64,000 bases of DNA from Gossypium raimondii (lineage: Eukaryota > Streptophyta > Magnoliopsida > Malvales > Malvaceae): NCBI RefSeq assembly GCF_025698545.1, contig NC_068570.1:41931924-41995923 (forward strand). Direction: 5' to 3'. The translations under genes were made by a program, and so were the position numbers. Position 1 is the stretch's first letter. The number at the start of each line of letters is the position of its first letter. The notes under the pieces are model-generated. The model saw nothing but the letters and a program-made list of their open reading frames with translations, was not told where the DNA came from and ran no database searches. Of the stretch, positions 23,523 through 35,670 are shown in pieces.

Positions 23523-25313
23523 CGTAAACTATAAATTATATAGATTTTTTTATATCTATTTATATCTCCTTTTTACTTAGAATTTATATTAATCCTGAGT
23601 ATTTGCATATTTAATTGGGTGATTTTTGTCATATTGAGACAATTGGCATAATTTTAGTAAAGGATGCAATTTTATGAATTGATGTATTAATTTTGCATAA
23701 TTTAACTATCTTAGGCTACATGCTAATATCTGTGCTAAAATTGTTGTAAATGAAGCATTATTAATAAGTATGGGAGCTAATTAATATCACATGGACACAA
23801 GTTAACTTTTACTCCATGTGGACTGCAGGCTTGTTAAATTGGATTCACAAATTTAATTCAACCCAATTTAGAATATGGTTACTAAAAAGAATGAAGTCTG
23901 CTCTCAATTGGGTTTTCAAAATCGTCCAATAAAGGGAAGAATGACCCAAATTAGGTAAGTCATCAAAGAGCAGCCCAAATAAGCTTTGGGATAATTAATT
24001 TGGAGGCCCTTGCACTTGTGAAAAAATCAGAAATAAACTCCCAACTAATACCCAAGAAACCGTCCAACCCCTTGCATAATTCATGAATGAAATCAAGCAT
24101 GAATCAAGTAACCATCAACCTCCCTTCCACACTTCAAGGCCGGTCAACCAAAGGAGAGAACTAAGGGCTCTTCAAGCTAATTTTAGCAAACTCCTATTCC
24201 ATCCCTCTACTATAAATATCAACCCTCTCTTCTCATTCCATCATCCTTCATCACTCTTTCATATCTCCATTCACATTCCACTAATCTTTTCTTCCCTCTC
24301 TTCCACAAATAAGCCTTTTCATTTTCCCATCTCCTTTCGCTAGCATTTTCCCCTGAGGAAACCCACTGTTGTTCAGCCACCTTGAGTAGCATTTTGCAAT
24401 CACACGAATCGGAGGAAGCCACCATGATCGGTCTTTGGAGAATTGTCGAAATTATCAAGAGTTTCTTCTTCCTTAATCTTATATTTATTCAAAATGTTTG
24501 CAAATTCTTTTTTAATTGAAAATGAAAACTTAATTTTTTTTAGCTAGAATGATTACATTAATTTGATAAAGTTCATTTGATTTATGCTTATGATGTTTTG
24601 TGCCCCAGTCATTCATGCTTCCAAATAAACCATTATTTATTTCATGCATTCAACTATGCTTGAATGCATTAGAATTAGTTTGTCGATCCTAATAATATGA
24701 TAACTAATGGACATGATAATTGGAAGATGCATGCTTAATTTATATCTTAATCAGAATAAATTAGAGGTTCGTAATAGACTAAGAGAACTTATTACCTTGC
24801 ATAATTAAGTTTATGTGATTATATTGTTTCAAACCTAATTCGTTCCTGTTATTTCACATAAATCCTAAGGAATCCTTAGTTAAATTATGACAGTGGTTTA
24901 TGCATATTTTTCTAAGTATAAGATTCGATTGAACTTATATGAGATTCCCAGTTAATGAAAGATTGAGTTGCTATGGAATTTTTTCAGAACATTGTTAAGC
25001 ATGATGAAAAATGAATTAAGTCAAATGTTGTAATTATTTTAGCTTATTCATGTTATTGTTGTTAACACGTGAAAATCACTGCTAAACCATCAGCTTGCAT
25101 TTTACTTCATTTGCATTTAGATTAACTTGTATTTAGTTAATGAATTTAATTTAAAACCTATCATTCAAAATTATTTTGTTTTTATTAACCAATTTGTGAA
25201 TAGTAATTTTTACAAGTATCGGTTTAAATACAGTCCCTATGGAGATGATAACTCTTATACTTACTTATTACTTGATAACAACTATGTATACATGCACAAA
25301 CCTACGCGTTACA
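23523..25313 (+). repeat. Athila element 2, 5' LTR
   Basis: 1791 bp. It starts CGTAAACTATAAATTATATAG (first T mutated to C relative to TGTAAACTCTAAATT in relatives) and ends CGTTACA at 25313. TATA box TATAAATA at 24211-24218, followed by a pyrimidine-rich leader. The last ~100 bp (atggagatgataactcttatacttacttattacttgataacaac) match the end of the solo LTR at 28438-30255. Confidence 0.8.
24211..24218 (+). promoter_or_regulatory. Athila element 2 LTR TATA box
   Basis: TATAAATA within the element 2 LTR, followed by C/T-rich DNA. It is in the same relative place in all four LTRs of this family in the window. Confidence 0.55.
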
Positions 25314-25340
25314 AGTTTTTGGCTCCATTGCCGAGGATTA
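25314..25340 (+). other. Athila element 2 primer-binding region
   Basis: agtttttggctccattgccg directly follows the LTR terminus (…cgttaca). It is a diverged copy of the lineage's PBS and matches the equivalent site of element 1 in sequence type. Confidence 0.65.
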
Positions 25341-25499
25341 TTAATATAGTCATTATTTATGAAATTATTTCTTGCTATTTGGTTTATTTATATTTATTTA
25401 ATCAATTTTTTATTTTTTATTTTTTACGATTTCCTTTCAGAAGTTTACGAGCATAGATAGAATCATCGATTTACTTTCTGTAGACCCTAAAATCAAGCA

Positions 25500-26870
25500 G
25501 ACATTTACACAAAGAAGATGAGAAAGATTAGCCCACAGACAAGACATAGAAATGAACCTTGAAAATCAAAATGATATTCAAGGGATTGGAACCACTAATG
25601 TTCATAATTCAATCCTTATTGCTAATGATAGGGATTGAGTTTTAAGACAGTACGTTGTGCCCCTTTTTAATGAACTTAATCATGGAATTAGGAGACCAGA
25701 AGTCGAGGCATTGCAGTTTGAGTTGAAGCTTGCGATGTTTTATATACTTCAAACAATGGGCCAATTTAGTGGAATGCCTACAGAAGATCCACACATTCAC
25801 CTTCGACTATTAATGGAGGTGAGCAATTCCTTTAAGATAGTCAGTGTAATTGAAGACGCCTTAAGGTTGAAGTTGTTTCCATACTCGTTGTAAGATTAAG
25901 CACAAGTATGGCTTAATTCATTACCACCACATTCAATATCAACTTTGCAAGCATTAGCTGAATGCTTTCCCGTAAGGTATTTCCCACCTTGCAAAAATGC
26001 TAAGTTGTGGAATGAGATCACCACTTTTCAGCAAATGGATGATGAGTCCCTATACGATGCATGGGAAGGATTCAAAGAGTTACTAAACAAATGCCCTCAC
26101 CATGGTATTTCACATTGCATCCAATTGGAGACATTTTATAATGGTCTTAATGCATACACAAGGTTGGTGCTAGATGCTTCTGCGAACGGTGCTCTCTTGT
26201 CGAAATCGTATAATGAGGTTGACAAAATTATGGAGAGAATAGCCAGTAACAATTACCAGTGGCTGAAAAATCGAGTAACTTCAGGAAGACGAGTAGCCAG
26301 AGTGCATGAAGTAGACACCCTCGCTTCACTCTTAGCTCAGGTATCTTCTATCTCTTCAATGTTGATAGTTTACTAATAACGATTTTAATCATGTTGCAGC
26401 TCAGCCACTGAGCCAATTTGATGTTGTTTCCTGTGTATATTGTGGGGACAGTCATTCTTTTGAGAATTTTCCATCAAATCCTAAGTTTGACGTAGGAAAT
26501 TAAAACCAAAATAGAAACGAGCAAGGACCACAGCTCAATTTCTATAACCTTTCATGGCGAAACCATCCAAACTTCTCTTGGAGTAACCAAGGAGCTAGAC
26601 CAAACAACAATTACATACAACATAGATCAAATCAACCTCAAGGGTTCAATCAACAAGTTCAGAAACAACCATAAGCTAAAGAATCTAATAGTTTGGAGAA
26701 TTTGTTGAAGGCGTACATGGCGAAGAACGACGTCTTAATTCAAAGCCAAGCAGTAAAGTGACACTGAAAAATTTGGAGAACCAAATGGGTCAATTAGCTA
26801 CGGAGCTTCATAATAGATTGCAAGGAGCGTAGCCGAGTGACATGAAAAATCTAAGGAATTTAGGTAATGA
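25500..26870 (+). pseudogene. Athila element 2 gag
   Basis: Capsid-nucleocapsid remnant. Open pieces are 25657-25893 (QTMGQFSGMPTEDPHIHLRL) and 25945-26376 (MQALAECFPVRYFPPCKNAK; DDESLYDAWEGFKELLNKCP; CIQLETFYNGLNAYTRLVLD). The zinc knuckle at about 26430-26480 reads CVYCGDSHSFENF, with the last Cys replaced by Phe. Element 1 lost a different Cys of the same motif. Stops break the frame between and after the pieces. Confidence 0.8.
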
Positions 26871-27089
26871 ACACTGTAAGGTATTTGCTTTATGAAGTGG
26901 TAAAACTTTGGAAGCCATGGTAGTTGAGGTTGCAAACGAGCCTACTAAGGAAAATGAAAATCATCCTACAGATGAAATTCCTACACCACAATAGCCAGAT
27001 TCTACGAAGTCTGAAGAGGTAAATTTTAAACCAGTGAATTCTGATAAGCTAATATCTTCTTTAGATATATATACAATTCCTCAGAAAAT

Positions 27090-28130
27090 TTGTTCGATTC
27101 AAGCCAAGGTTCCTACACCTCCGCCTCCACAAAGAATGCAACAGCAAAAATAGGAGGTGTAATTCAAGAAGTTTTTAGATGTTCTAAAGTAGCTTCACAT
27201 CAATATACCATTGGTAGAAACTTTAGAACAAATGCCCAATTATTTCAAGTTCATGAAGGACATTTTGTCCAAGAAGAATAGACTTAGTGAGTTCGAGACT
27301 ATAGCATTAACAAAGGAGTGTAGTGTATTTCTATAAAACAAGATACCTCTGAAAATGAAGGACCTTGGAAGCTTTACTATACCCTGTAATATTGGAGAAT
27401 CTTACTATATTAAAGCTTTATGCGATATTAGAATGAATATCAACTTAATGCCAAAATATATTTTCAAGATGTTAGGAATAGGTAAAGTAAGACCCGTGAC
27501 TGTGACACTCCAATTGGCGGATCAATCTTTGGCATACCTAGTAGGAAAGATTGAGGATGTTCTGGTATGTGTAGATAAGTTTATTTTTCCTGCTAATTTT
27601 ATTGTCCTAGATTTTAAAGCAGATAAGGAAGTGTCGATCATCTTGGAGAGACCTTTCCTAGCAACGGGGAGAACATTAATAGCCATGCAAAAAGGTGAAC
27701 TTACTATGAGAGTTCAAGATGACCAAGTGATGTTTAATGTTCTCAAAGCGATGAAACTTCCTGATCCGACAGAGGATTATTCAATAATGGAGGAGTTAGA
27801 AACCTTTATTTCTATGGAGTGGGAAAGTAATTTTGTAGAAGACCCATTGGGAAACACTGTAAGGTTTGAGCCATTGGAAGATGAAGAAGGTAATGAAAGT
27901 ATGGCTTTGATAAAAGCTAATCCAAATGACTATGTTCAACTAACACAGTTTGAACCATTAGCATTGGAAGCTCAGGAATTCACACAACCGAAGTTGTCAA
28001 TCAGGAAACCACCCAAACTCGAACTTAAGGTACTTCTCTCTCATTTGAAATATGCTTATTTGGGTAACAGTTCTACTTTGTCTGTGATTGTTTCAGCAGA
28101 ACTGACAAACACTAAGAGGAGTAGCTGATC
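27090..28130 (+). pseudogene. Athila element 2 protease and linker
   Basis: The longest intact piece (27355-28128, 257 aa) is the retropepsin region: LGSFTIPCNIGESY, then LCDIRMNINLMPKYIF, where the usual Gly after Asp is changed, and IILERPFLATGRTLI. A linker to RT follows (LPDPTEDYSIMEELETF; EFTQPKLSIRKPPKLELKVL). The catalytic motif is damaged, so no activity is expected. Confidence 0.8.
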
Positions 28131-28437
28131 AAAGTTTTAAAGAAATTTAAAAAGAAGATTGATTGGACCATAGCTGATATTTGAGGAGTAAGTTTTTCCT
28201 TTTGTATGCACAAGATTATCTTAGAGGAAGGTGAGTGAGCTAGAATAGATGAGAAAATGAGACTTAATCCAATAATGAAAGAGGTAGTTCGAAAGGAAGC
28301 CATTAAATGGTTAGATTCGGGAATTATCTACCCTATCTTAGATAATTCGTGGGTAAGTCCAGTACAGTGTGTACCAAAGAAAAGGGGAATCACAATTGTT
28401 GAAAATGAATGAAATGAGTTAATCCCAACGAGGACCA
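28131..28437 (+). pseudogene. Athila element 2 RT, N-terminal part
   Basis: Reading frames give MHKIILEEGE, RLNPIMKEVVRKEAIKWLDS, GIIYPILDNSWVSPVQCVPK and a broken NELIPTRT, at which point a solo LTR interrupts the gene. The RT reading resumes at 30256 with TVTGWKICMDYKKLNKATKK, so the two parts are one exon of one gene. Confidence 0.85.
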
Positions 28438-30255
28438 TGTAAACTCTAAATTGTATAAGGTTTTTCTAGTCATTTTTACCACCTTTTTACTTAAAAATAA
28501 CATTAATCGCAAGCAATTGTTAATGAATTTAGTGAATTTTGCTTAAATCTCAATCATGGACATAAATTTATGAAATATACAATTTTGTGCTTTATTATAT
28601 GAATTTTGTGCATAAATTAAATCATTTTCATGTTATTTATTAATGTGTTATGTTTAATAATGCAGTGGGACCCTGAGGTGATATAATATGGAGCTCATTA
28701 TAATTCTTGCACGGACATGAACAAATCCACTCTACTTGAACAATAAAACTATGCAAAATTGGGTCATAAGGATGTTAATTTGACTCAGTTAAATTGATGT
28801 TACAAGATGGCTATTTATTGGGTCATGAAACCATCCAACAAGGGGAAGTCAAGCGCAAATTCAACACAAGCCCGTGGTTGCCCAAAAATAAGCTTTAGGA
28901 CAATTATTTGAAGGTCCCTACACTTTGAAAATCATTAAAAACTAGCACATGAAAATTGCTCAAGAAACTGTCCACCCCATGGCTAAATTTAGCATGATTC
29001 CATGCTTAAATCAAGCAACCAACTCACCCTCATTTCCAATTGTTATGGCCAGCCATTAATTGGAGAGAACCAAGGGATCTTTGATGCAATTTTTAGTAAA
29101 TTCAGCCACCAGCCTCAAGTATAAATACCACACTCCTCTCACTTTTTCATTCATCCCTTAGTCCCTAAAATCATCCATCATTCCTTCGTTCATTACTTAT
29201 CAATTCATTTTTTTCATTCTTTCATTTTATTCCTTCTTTCCACGCTTAGAACCCATACTTCTTTTCATTTTTAGCCAACAAAACCGTGATAAGGTTGCGT
29301 CTTGGCCGGCCACTTTGAGGAGCCATTAACAAAGGAGTAACATGAGATCACAAGAAAACATCTTCTTTCGAAGTTCGTGAGACTACCAATTTGAATAGAG
29401 TTTATTCTTCTTTTACTTTGTTATTTTGATTTAAATATGTTTGCAATGTGTTTTATGATCTTGTCATCTACAATGGTAGCTTAATTTGTTGAGTTTGTTA
29501 AATCATGTTTATAGTTTTTGTACCTTAGTTGATCGTGTTTTAAATTAAATTCAAGTATGTATTTTATTCATACGTGATTGGATGCATTTAAATTAGCTAA
29601 CTGATCCTGACTAGACGACGACTAATGGACACAATAATTGAAAAGTGCATGCTTAATTTAGATCCTGATCCGACTAAATTAAAGGTTCATAATAACTTTG
29701 ACAAGCTCTATTATCTTGCATAATTTTTAGATTTATGTGATTAAATTGTTTCAAACTTGATACCTCCCTATTACTTCACATGAATTCTAAGAAACCCTTA
29801 GTTTAATATGGTCAGTAAAATGCATATTTCACTAAGTAAAAGATTTCAAAAGGATTTAATTTGGTTTCCAAACTCATGAAAGATCGAGTTGCCATGGAAT
29901 GTTTTCCGAACAATGTTAAACATGAGGAAAATGAACTAAGTTGAAAGATGTAACTATCCTAGCCTATTCATGTTATTGATTGTTGAATTTTGTGTCTTTG
30001 CTGCTAAATTCATTTCATACATCTCATTTCATACTTGGTATTTAGATTAAATTGCATTAGGGATCATCTTGCATTTAGATAATTCAACTTAGCTTAATCA
30101 TCACCACTCAAAATATTGTGTTTTTATCACCAGATTGTTAACTCTAATTTTACAATTAATTGATTAACATACATAGTCCCTATAGAGACGATAACTCTTT
30201 TACTTACTTATTACTTGATAACGACTGTGTACACTTGCAAAAACAAAGCATTACA
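28438..30255 (+). repeat. Solo Athila LTR nested in RT of element 2
   Basis: 1818-bp TG...CA unit, from TGTAAACTCTAAATTG to AAGCATTACA. It is of the same family as 10063-10909, 19452-20335 and 23523-25313. TATA box TATAAATA at 29120-29127. No PBS, ORF or second LTR is attached, and host RT codons continue directly on both sides. It is therefore a solo LTR left by recombination between two LTRs. The flanking 5-mers are gacca and gacag, an imperfect duplication. Its 5' part is closer to the element 1 3' LTR than to the LTR of its host element. Confidence 0.85.
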
Positions 30256-30655
30256 GACAGTCACAGGTTGGAAAATTTGTATGGACTATAAAAAATTGAA
30301 CAAAGCCACGAAGAAGGATCATTTTTCGCTAATTTTTATGGATCAAATGTTGGACCGATTGATAGGTAACAAATATTATTGTTTCTTAAATGGATATTTA
30401 GGATATAACCAAATAGTTGTAGCCCCGAAAGACCAATACAAAACAACTTTTACTTGCCCGTACAATACTTTGCTTTTAGGCGAATGTTTTTCAGTTTATG
30501 TAATGCCCCTGCCATTTTTCAAAGATGCATGATAACAATATTTATTGATATGGTAGAAAATTTTGTTGAGATATTCATGGATGATTTTTCTATTCTTGGT
30601 AGCACTTATGATGTTTGTTTAAGTAATTTGGCTGAGGTACTGAAGAGATGCAAGG
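30256..30655 (+). pseudogene. Athila element 2 RT, palm domain part
   Basis: Resumed RT: MDYKKLNKATKKDHF, FMDQMLDRLIGNKYYCFLNG, YLGYNQIVVAPKDQYKTTF, SLCNAPAIFQRCMITIFIDM and the active site FMDDFSILGSTYDVCLSNLA. It ends abruptly after EVLKRC at the copia junction. The active-site Asp pair is intact, but the gene is split and truncated. Confidence 0.85.
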
Positions 30656-31018
30656 AGCAGTAAAAGAAGCAATTTGGTTAAGGGGCCTGTTTAGTGAACT
30701 GGTAAGTGAAAAATGAGCATATGTCGCATATTGTGATAGTTAAAGTGCCATACATTTCACCAAAGATCAAATGCATCATGAAAGAACAAAGCGCATAAGC
30801 ATCCGTTATCACTTTGATCGAAAGGTGATCATTTAAAGGGATGTTGAGATTCTTAAAATTAGAACAGAACACAATTCGACCGACATGTTGACAAAGAGCC
30901 TTCTAATTTCAAAGTTCGAGCATCACTTGGACTTGGTAAATATCCAATGAAGATTCAATTAGGCCTGTAATAGGGCTTGGCAAGGGAGTTAAGTCAAATA
31001 CGAGTCAATATGGAGATT
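30656..31018 (+). pseudogene. Ty1/copia RNase H 3' fragment
   Basis: The frame gives AVKEAIWLRGLFSELVSEK, stop, AYVAYCDS, then HFTKDQMHHERTKRISIRYHF and HNSTDMLTKSLLISKFEHHL. This is the C-terminal end of a copia RNase H, with the characteristic CDS...HERTKHID-type and ADxLTK-type motifs. It starts without transition next to Athila RT and ends at the element's polypurine tract (atggagattt) before the LTR. The rest of the copia element is not adjacent. Confidence 0.85.
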
Positions 31019-31700
31019 TGTGGGAGAATGCCTCTTATTTTGACCAAACATTATGCACTGCCCCGACGAGCAACACTCTTTCGTCCGATGACGTGATGGT
31101 CATCTCATCCCAATGAGCAACAAAGCTTCGTCCTAACAACTCGACTGTCTTTCATATCCTGACAACACATCCAACCATGTCATGACGTGGCGACGTGTAG
31201 TCTAAGTTTTCTCGATTTTTTTCTCCCAATTAAACTCTATTTTTAGTTTTCCAGTTAAACTCTAATTAACCTAGGGTTGTTGTAGTCATATATGCTACGA
31301 ATTTCAATATATAAATAGGCCTTAGTTACTCTAGGTTTGATAAAACAAAAATATTTAGATTGAGAGTTTTATGTTCTTTATTTTGAAAGGTTTTTTTGTG
31401 GGGCTTCGAGTTTTCCTTTGATTCTCTTCATCTTTTGTACTCTCCTTTATTATAGTGAAATCTTTTTTTACTCGTGGTTTTTATCCTCTTTTGAGGAATT
31501 TTTTCACGTAAAATTTGCATGTTCGATCTTTCCGATTTTACTTTATTTACTTGCTCGTTGCATACATGGGTTAATTCCTTATAGATATAAAAAAATTAGC
31601 TGCGAAATTCTAGGTTTTTCCTTGTTGCAACTAATTTTTTATAAGACTTTTTATTTATTTTTACATTTTTTTACAATTATTGTTAAGAAAATTTTTAAAA
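31019..31700 (+). repeat. Copia 3' LTR (right edge uncertain)
   Basis: Starts TGTGGGAGAATGCC straight after the polypurine tract ggagattt. It contains a TATA box at 31308-31317 (TATATAAATA), followed by a T-rich transcribed part. The 3' edge is estimated near aaaaca at about 31700; no second copy is available to fix it. Confidence 0.6.
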
Positions 31701-33588
31701 CATCAAAATATTTTTTTTAACTATAGCTCATGGACCAAATTAGCTATTAACCCTTTGAATTAAAGTGTAACATTATTTTTTTTAAAGGAAGTTAACAGAT
31801 AAATGATAAAAATATAATAATTTAATAAAATTAGTGACTATTATATAATTTTTAAAAATTGAAAAATCAAAATGTAATTTTAAACCGAATTTAACAACAA
31901 TTGATGTAATTTATCCTTTAAATTTTAATGGATAGACGGTAAAGTCTCCTTTCCCGGTTCATCGAATAACCGCCGCCTTTGCATAAGACTCCATCTTTTC
32001 TTTAGTTTTAAGCCTTTAATACTCCACTTTACAAGTTAATTTTATTTTGTATTGTTTATTTGTCATTTTTTTAAATGTTGAAGCGTTTGGCCTTCTAATA
32101 TATATCCCTTGCAACAAGTTTGATATTATTCGTTAATCAAGGATAATATGTCAATGCTTGGATGCTAAGAACTATAGATGTGCACGTAGGCTTCCACAAA
32201 ACCGATTGATTTGAAACATCAGCCTACGGATTGCAGTAAAGTACGACGGGCGGATATTTCTAAATTTATTACTGCTTTTTAATTGGCATATTTCTGGTTC
32301 TATTATAAATATATAATCTTAAAATTTATTATCACTTTCCTATTTCATTCCATTCCATTGTGCTTTAATATAATTTTTACTTTTCATATTTTATTTTTTA
32401 ATTTTTAAATTTAAGTAAATATTTAAACACAATTCTTTAAATAAATATTTTAACATAATTTTCTTCTATACTTATATTATTATATTTTTATTCTTTTAAT
32501 AGTTTATATATAAAGATAAAATGATAATTTTATAGTGAAGTGAGGTGGGCAAACTATTATCATACCTACTCCAACCCACTATTTAAAAAAATTACCTTAT
32601 CGAATCATGCATCCACTTTTCAAACAAAATAAATTCATTAATCAAATTTTTCATTCCTGCATTAGCTAGTGAAAAAACAACAACTATCTTTTGTCAAAAG
32701 AAAAAAACATATATAATTGGATTCCAGCTAAGTTATTATTGCATTTGAACTCTTGATACCAAAATATTGTAGTTGACATTATAGGTAGACCTAAACACCA
32801 TCATATGATATGAAAAATAATACGAATACAACGTGAATGCACGGATAATATAAAGTTTTTCTAATGCAAATTATTAATTTTGCAAATGATATACACGAAT
32901 GTGATGTAAAGAAATATAGGAATACGACACTAAATAAACCCAAAATGTATTTACATTTGAAGTATTTTTTTTAACTATGCTATTTAAGTTTTTACACATA
33001 GTGAGAAAGCAGCTGGGAGTGGAAGGAATGTCTGGGAAGCTTTAGACTTTTAAACCAGCAAAAAGCTAGGATTATAAGTGTATATTGAAAGAAAACTAAG
33101 AATTCTTTATTAATCCCTCTCTTTTTCAAACCTACATAATCATTTTAATTTCAGTAACTCGGATTACAAGTTATTAAATGGCTCTTATTATCTGGGAAAC
33201 TAAAACGTAATTCCAAGTAGGAAATGGAGGCAATTTATGTCTTTGAATAAATTGATATTTGCAACATGCATTATTTTAACAATATAATGAAGAATTCATT
33301 CTTTTGCCAGCTTTCAATTCGCCTGGTTCCGCTGTTTCTTGACCATGAATTCCAGGAAGGTTTTGGGGAAATATATATTAAGTTCAGGCATCAGCATAAA
33401 TCAAGCATCCAAATGATTAGACCAGCCACATTAGTCAACATTATAGCCTTAAAATACACAAATCCCCTTCATTTTTTATTGTTTGAATTCTAATTCCTAT
33501 CCATGAATTAAGCAGGTCGGTTGATTAAATGACAAGCTTTCTAACTGGAATTTGACATGGATTATAGGATAAAGGTTCAAAATACGCG
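31701..33588. other. AT-rich intergenic region upstream of the ERF gene
   Basis: About 1.9 kb, strongly AT-rich, containing scattered homopolymer runs. I see no coding region with a recognisable motif, no LTR and no clear inverted repeat. The last few hundred bases should include the ERF promoter. A 75-aa open frame at 33266-33493 has no motif. Confidence 0.5.
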
Positions 33589-33596
33589 TATTTATA
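33589..33596 (+). promoter_or_regulatory. Putative TATA box of the ERF gene
   Basis: TATTTATA lies 64 bp before the ATG of the ERF gene. It is a plausible core promoter giving a very short 5' leader. The position is inferred from sequence alone and an upstream intron or leader cannot be excluded. Confidence 0.4.
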
Positions 33597-33659
33597 GCTT
33601 TATATTTCTAAATCATCAAAACCCTTTTGGCGATTAATTGATAGTTTGCAAATACTACG

Positions 33660-34463
33660 ATGGCTATAGAAAGCAGTGGGCATGCAACATCTGATCCGTC
33701 AATATTAGAGAATGTATGGGCCAACTTCATTGGTGGAGAGGAAGCTGGTAAAACAAGTACTAGAAATGAAGTGGAATCAACGTCGAAATCATGGGTAGAA
33801 CTGCCAAGCCTGGATGGGAGAGAGGGTTTGCGAAGGCTACCAAGTCTTGGGAGGTGGATATCAATGGGAGCTGATGCATGGGATGATCTTCTCCATGGGA
33901 TTATCCCTTTTGGGGAATTAAATCAATCATTTAATGGTGAAACAAGCAAAGACATAAGCCCTCCTCGAGGGTTTAAAGTGACTAATAACTGTATGAGAGC
34001 AGAGAAGGTGACAACGAGACACTACCGAGGAGTGAGGAGGCGGCCTTGGGGAAAGTATGCAGCGGAGATAAGGGACTCGTCGAGGAAAGGATCTCGTGTT
34101 TGGCTTGGGACTTTTGAAACTGCCGAGGAAGCAGCTATGGCATACGACAAAGCTGCCTTGAGAATTAGAGGCCCCAAAGCATATCTCAACTTCCCATTAG
34201 AGATAGTGTCTAAGGCTATGGGTATTGACGACACAAAAACCGACATCAACTCTGGAACTTGTCAATATAAAGACCGTGCTTGTACAGGTTTCAAAAGAGA
34301 GTGTAGAGATTGGGATCAAAACAGTGAGTATGTGATGATTGAAGAGCCTAAACTAAAAAGAATGGCAACTGTGGAACAAGTGATGGAGGACGGATATGGT
34401 GATGTTTTTGAGTTTCAGGATTTGGGGAGTGATTATTTGGAGAGTTTGCTGTCTTCTTTTTGA
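33660..34463 (+). CDS. AP2/ERF transcription factor (ERF subfamily, group IX-like)
   Basis: Intact single-exon gene of 267 aa, the only host gene recognised here. A single AP2/ERF DNA-binding domain spans about residues 121-181 ([19 protein letters not shown], then [32 protein letters not shown]). Counting from His121, Ala14 and Asp19 are present, which marks the ERF rather than DREB subfamily and predicts GCC-box binding in the nucleus. The N-terminus has an [11 protein letters not shown] segment and a [18 protein letters not shown] segment. The C-terminus is acidic with [20 protein letters not shown], an activation-type motif like that of ERF1/ERF group IX proteins. The ATG has good context (A at -3, G at +4). 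The precise orthologue is uncertain. This group usually responds to ethylene, jasmonate or pathogens; that is family knowledge, not seen here. Confidence 0.93.
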   Translation: MAIESSGHATSDPSILENVWANFIGGEEAGKTSTRNEVESTSKSWVELPSLDGREGLRRLPSLGRWISMGADAWDDLLHGIIPFGELNQSFNGETSKDISPPRGFKVTNNCMRAEKVTTRHYRGVRRRPWGKYAAEIRDSSRKGSRVWLGTFETAEEAAMAYDKAALRIRGPKAYLNFPLEIVSKAMGIDDTKTDINSGTCQYKDRACTGFKRECRDWDQNSEYVMIEEPKLKRMATVEQVMEDGYGDVFEFQDLGSDYLESLLSSF

Positions 34464-34964
34464 CAGAATTTGGAGTGATTCATGGTCATACGTTGAACCG
34501 CATGCCTTATTTGTTGTCAGGGATGCATGTATTATATTAGTATCAGTCTAGGTTTTTATTGCTATATACATTCATTACATATGACAAAACAACAGAATTT
34601 TCAGTTTCATAGGTTGTTTCTTTGACGAATACTGTGATTCTTATCAAAGAGATAGGATTAACTTTAATTGTTTGTTATAGAAATGAAATGCAACATAATT
34701 TCTTTCTTTTAACATTGAATTACCATATTGTTTTTGTTTTGATACTATTAATACTTTTTTAAGAGCATTTTTATACTTAGTTTTAGACCAGTCCATGGGT
34801 TTGATAGCTCACTCAGATTAGCCTGGGTTAGGTTTACCAGATTTTGTATTGGGCCAATCCAACAAGAATTTCAATTGATTAATTAAAAATTATTTAATTT
34901 TTTTATATAAAAATTAATATAACATTTTTAATTTGTTATAATAGATAAAGAGTGAACCAATATT
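34464..34964. other. 3' flank of the ERF gene
   Basis: The 3' UTR is expected here (gtattatattag and similar AT-rich signals), but no canonical AATAAA is evident. From about 34780 the DNA becomes repeat-like and T-rich. No gene is seen. Confidence 0.4.
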
Positions 34965-35640
34965 TTGAGTTAACGGTAAACGTTCGATCGAATCGAGTGA
35001 AAAATTTTCGAGTTAATTGAGTTTACAAGTTTTATTTTATCATTCTTACTTAATTAGCTTGAAATTTTTGAATCGAGTGAAATTGTTTGAATTAAATTAA
35101 AAAAGTAAACATGTCAAATTAAAATATTATTCCAAAGATAACTAATTTCATGTTAGAGTACATAAATTTGAAACCATATATTTTAGAAAAATTTTCAAAG
35201 AAAAGAAAATAATAAAATAAGATGTTTTAATATAATAAACTTGAAACATTAATTAACCTACTTAGGTCTCTAAAATTATTATTTTAGAAAAATTTAAAAT
35301 ATTAACTTTCTTTATACATTTTTAGAATTTTTATAATCTTTTAAAAATATAAATTTTGAAAATTTTATAAATATTTTGAATTTTAAAATTATTTTGAATA
35401 TTTGAAAATTATTTTGATTATTTTGTAATTTTGTTGAGAGAGATCAATTTGCTCATTTCAAAGTTGACAGGAACCAAAAAAGTATTTACACAAACCTGTT
35501 ATTCAAATTATTCAAGTTATTCGAATTGTAAAATTCAACTTAACTTGAATTCGAGTAATTCGAATAACTCGAAATTTAATTTTTTTTTTCAATTTTTTTA
35601 AATTGAATTGAGTTTTGTTCACCCCACTTTGAGTATAGCT
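34965..35640. repeat. Possible non-autonomous DNA transposon with subterminal repeats
   Basis: Left end agtgaaccaatattttgagtt and right end (reverse complement) ggtgaacaaaactcaattc resemble each other. Both flanks carry tcgagttaattgag / ctcgaataactcga-type motifs in opposite orientation. No matching target-site duplication was found, so boundaries and class are uncertain. Confidence 0.35.
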
Positions 35641-35670
35641 GAATTCGAGCTTATATGAAAAAATATTAAA

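Larger units (their letters stand above)
23523..30655 (+). mobile_element. Athila-type Ty3/gypsy retrotransposon, element 2 (3'-truncated)
   Basis: Plus-strand element: a 1.79 kb 5' LTR, PBS, gag, protease and part of RT. A solo LTR of the same family is inserted in RT. The rest of pol and the 3' LTR are lost at a junction with copia RNase H near 30655. Its left LTR edge breaks the chromovirus gag, so it is younger than that element. Confidence 0.8.

Noticed and set aside
24083..24458. Open frames on both strands inside the Athila element 2 LTR.
   Set aside because: They cover the TATA box and pyrimidine-rich leader of the LTR and have no homologous frame in the other LTR copies.
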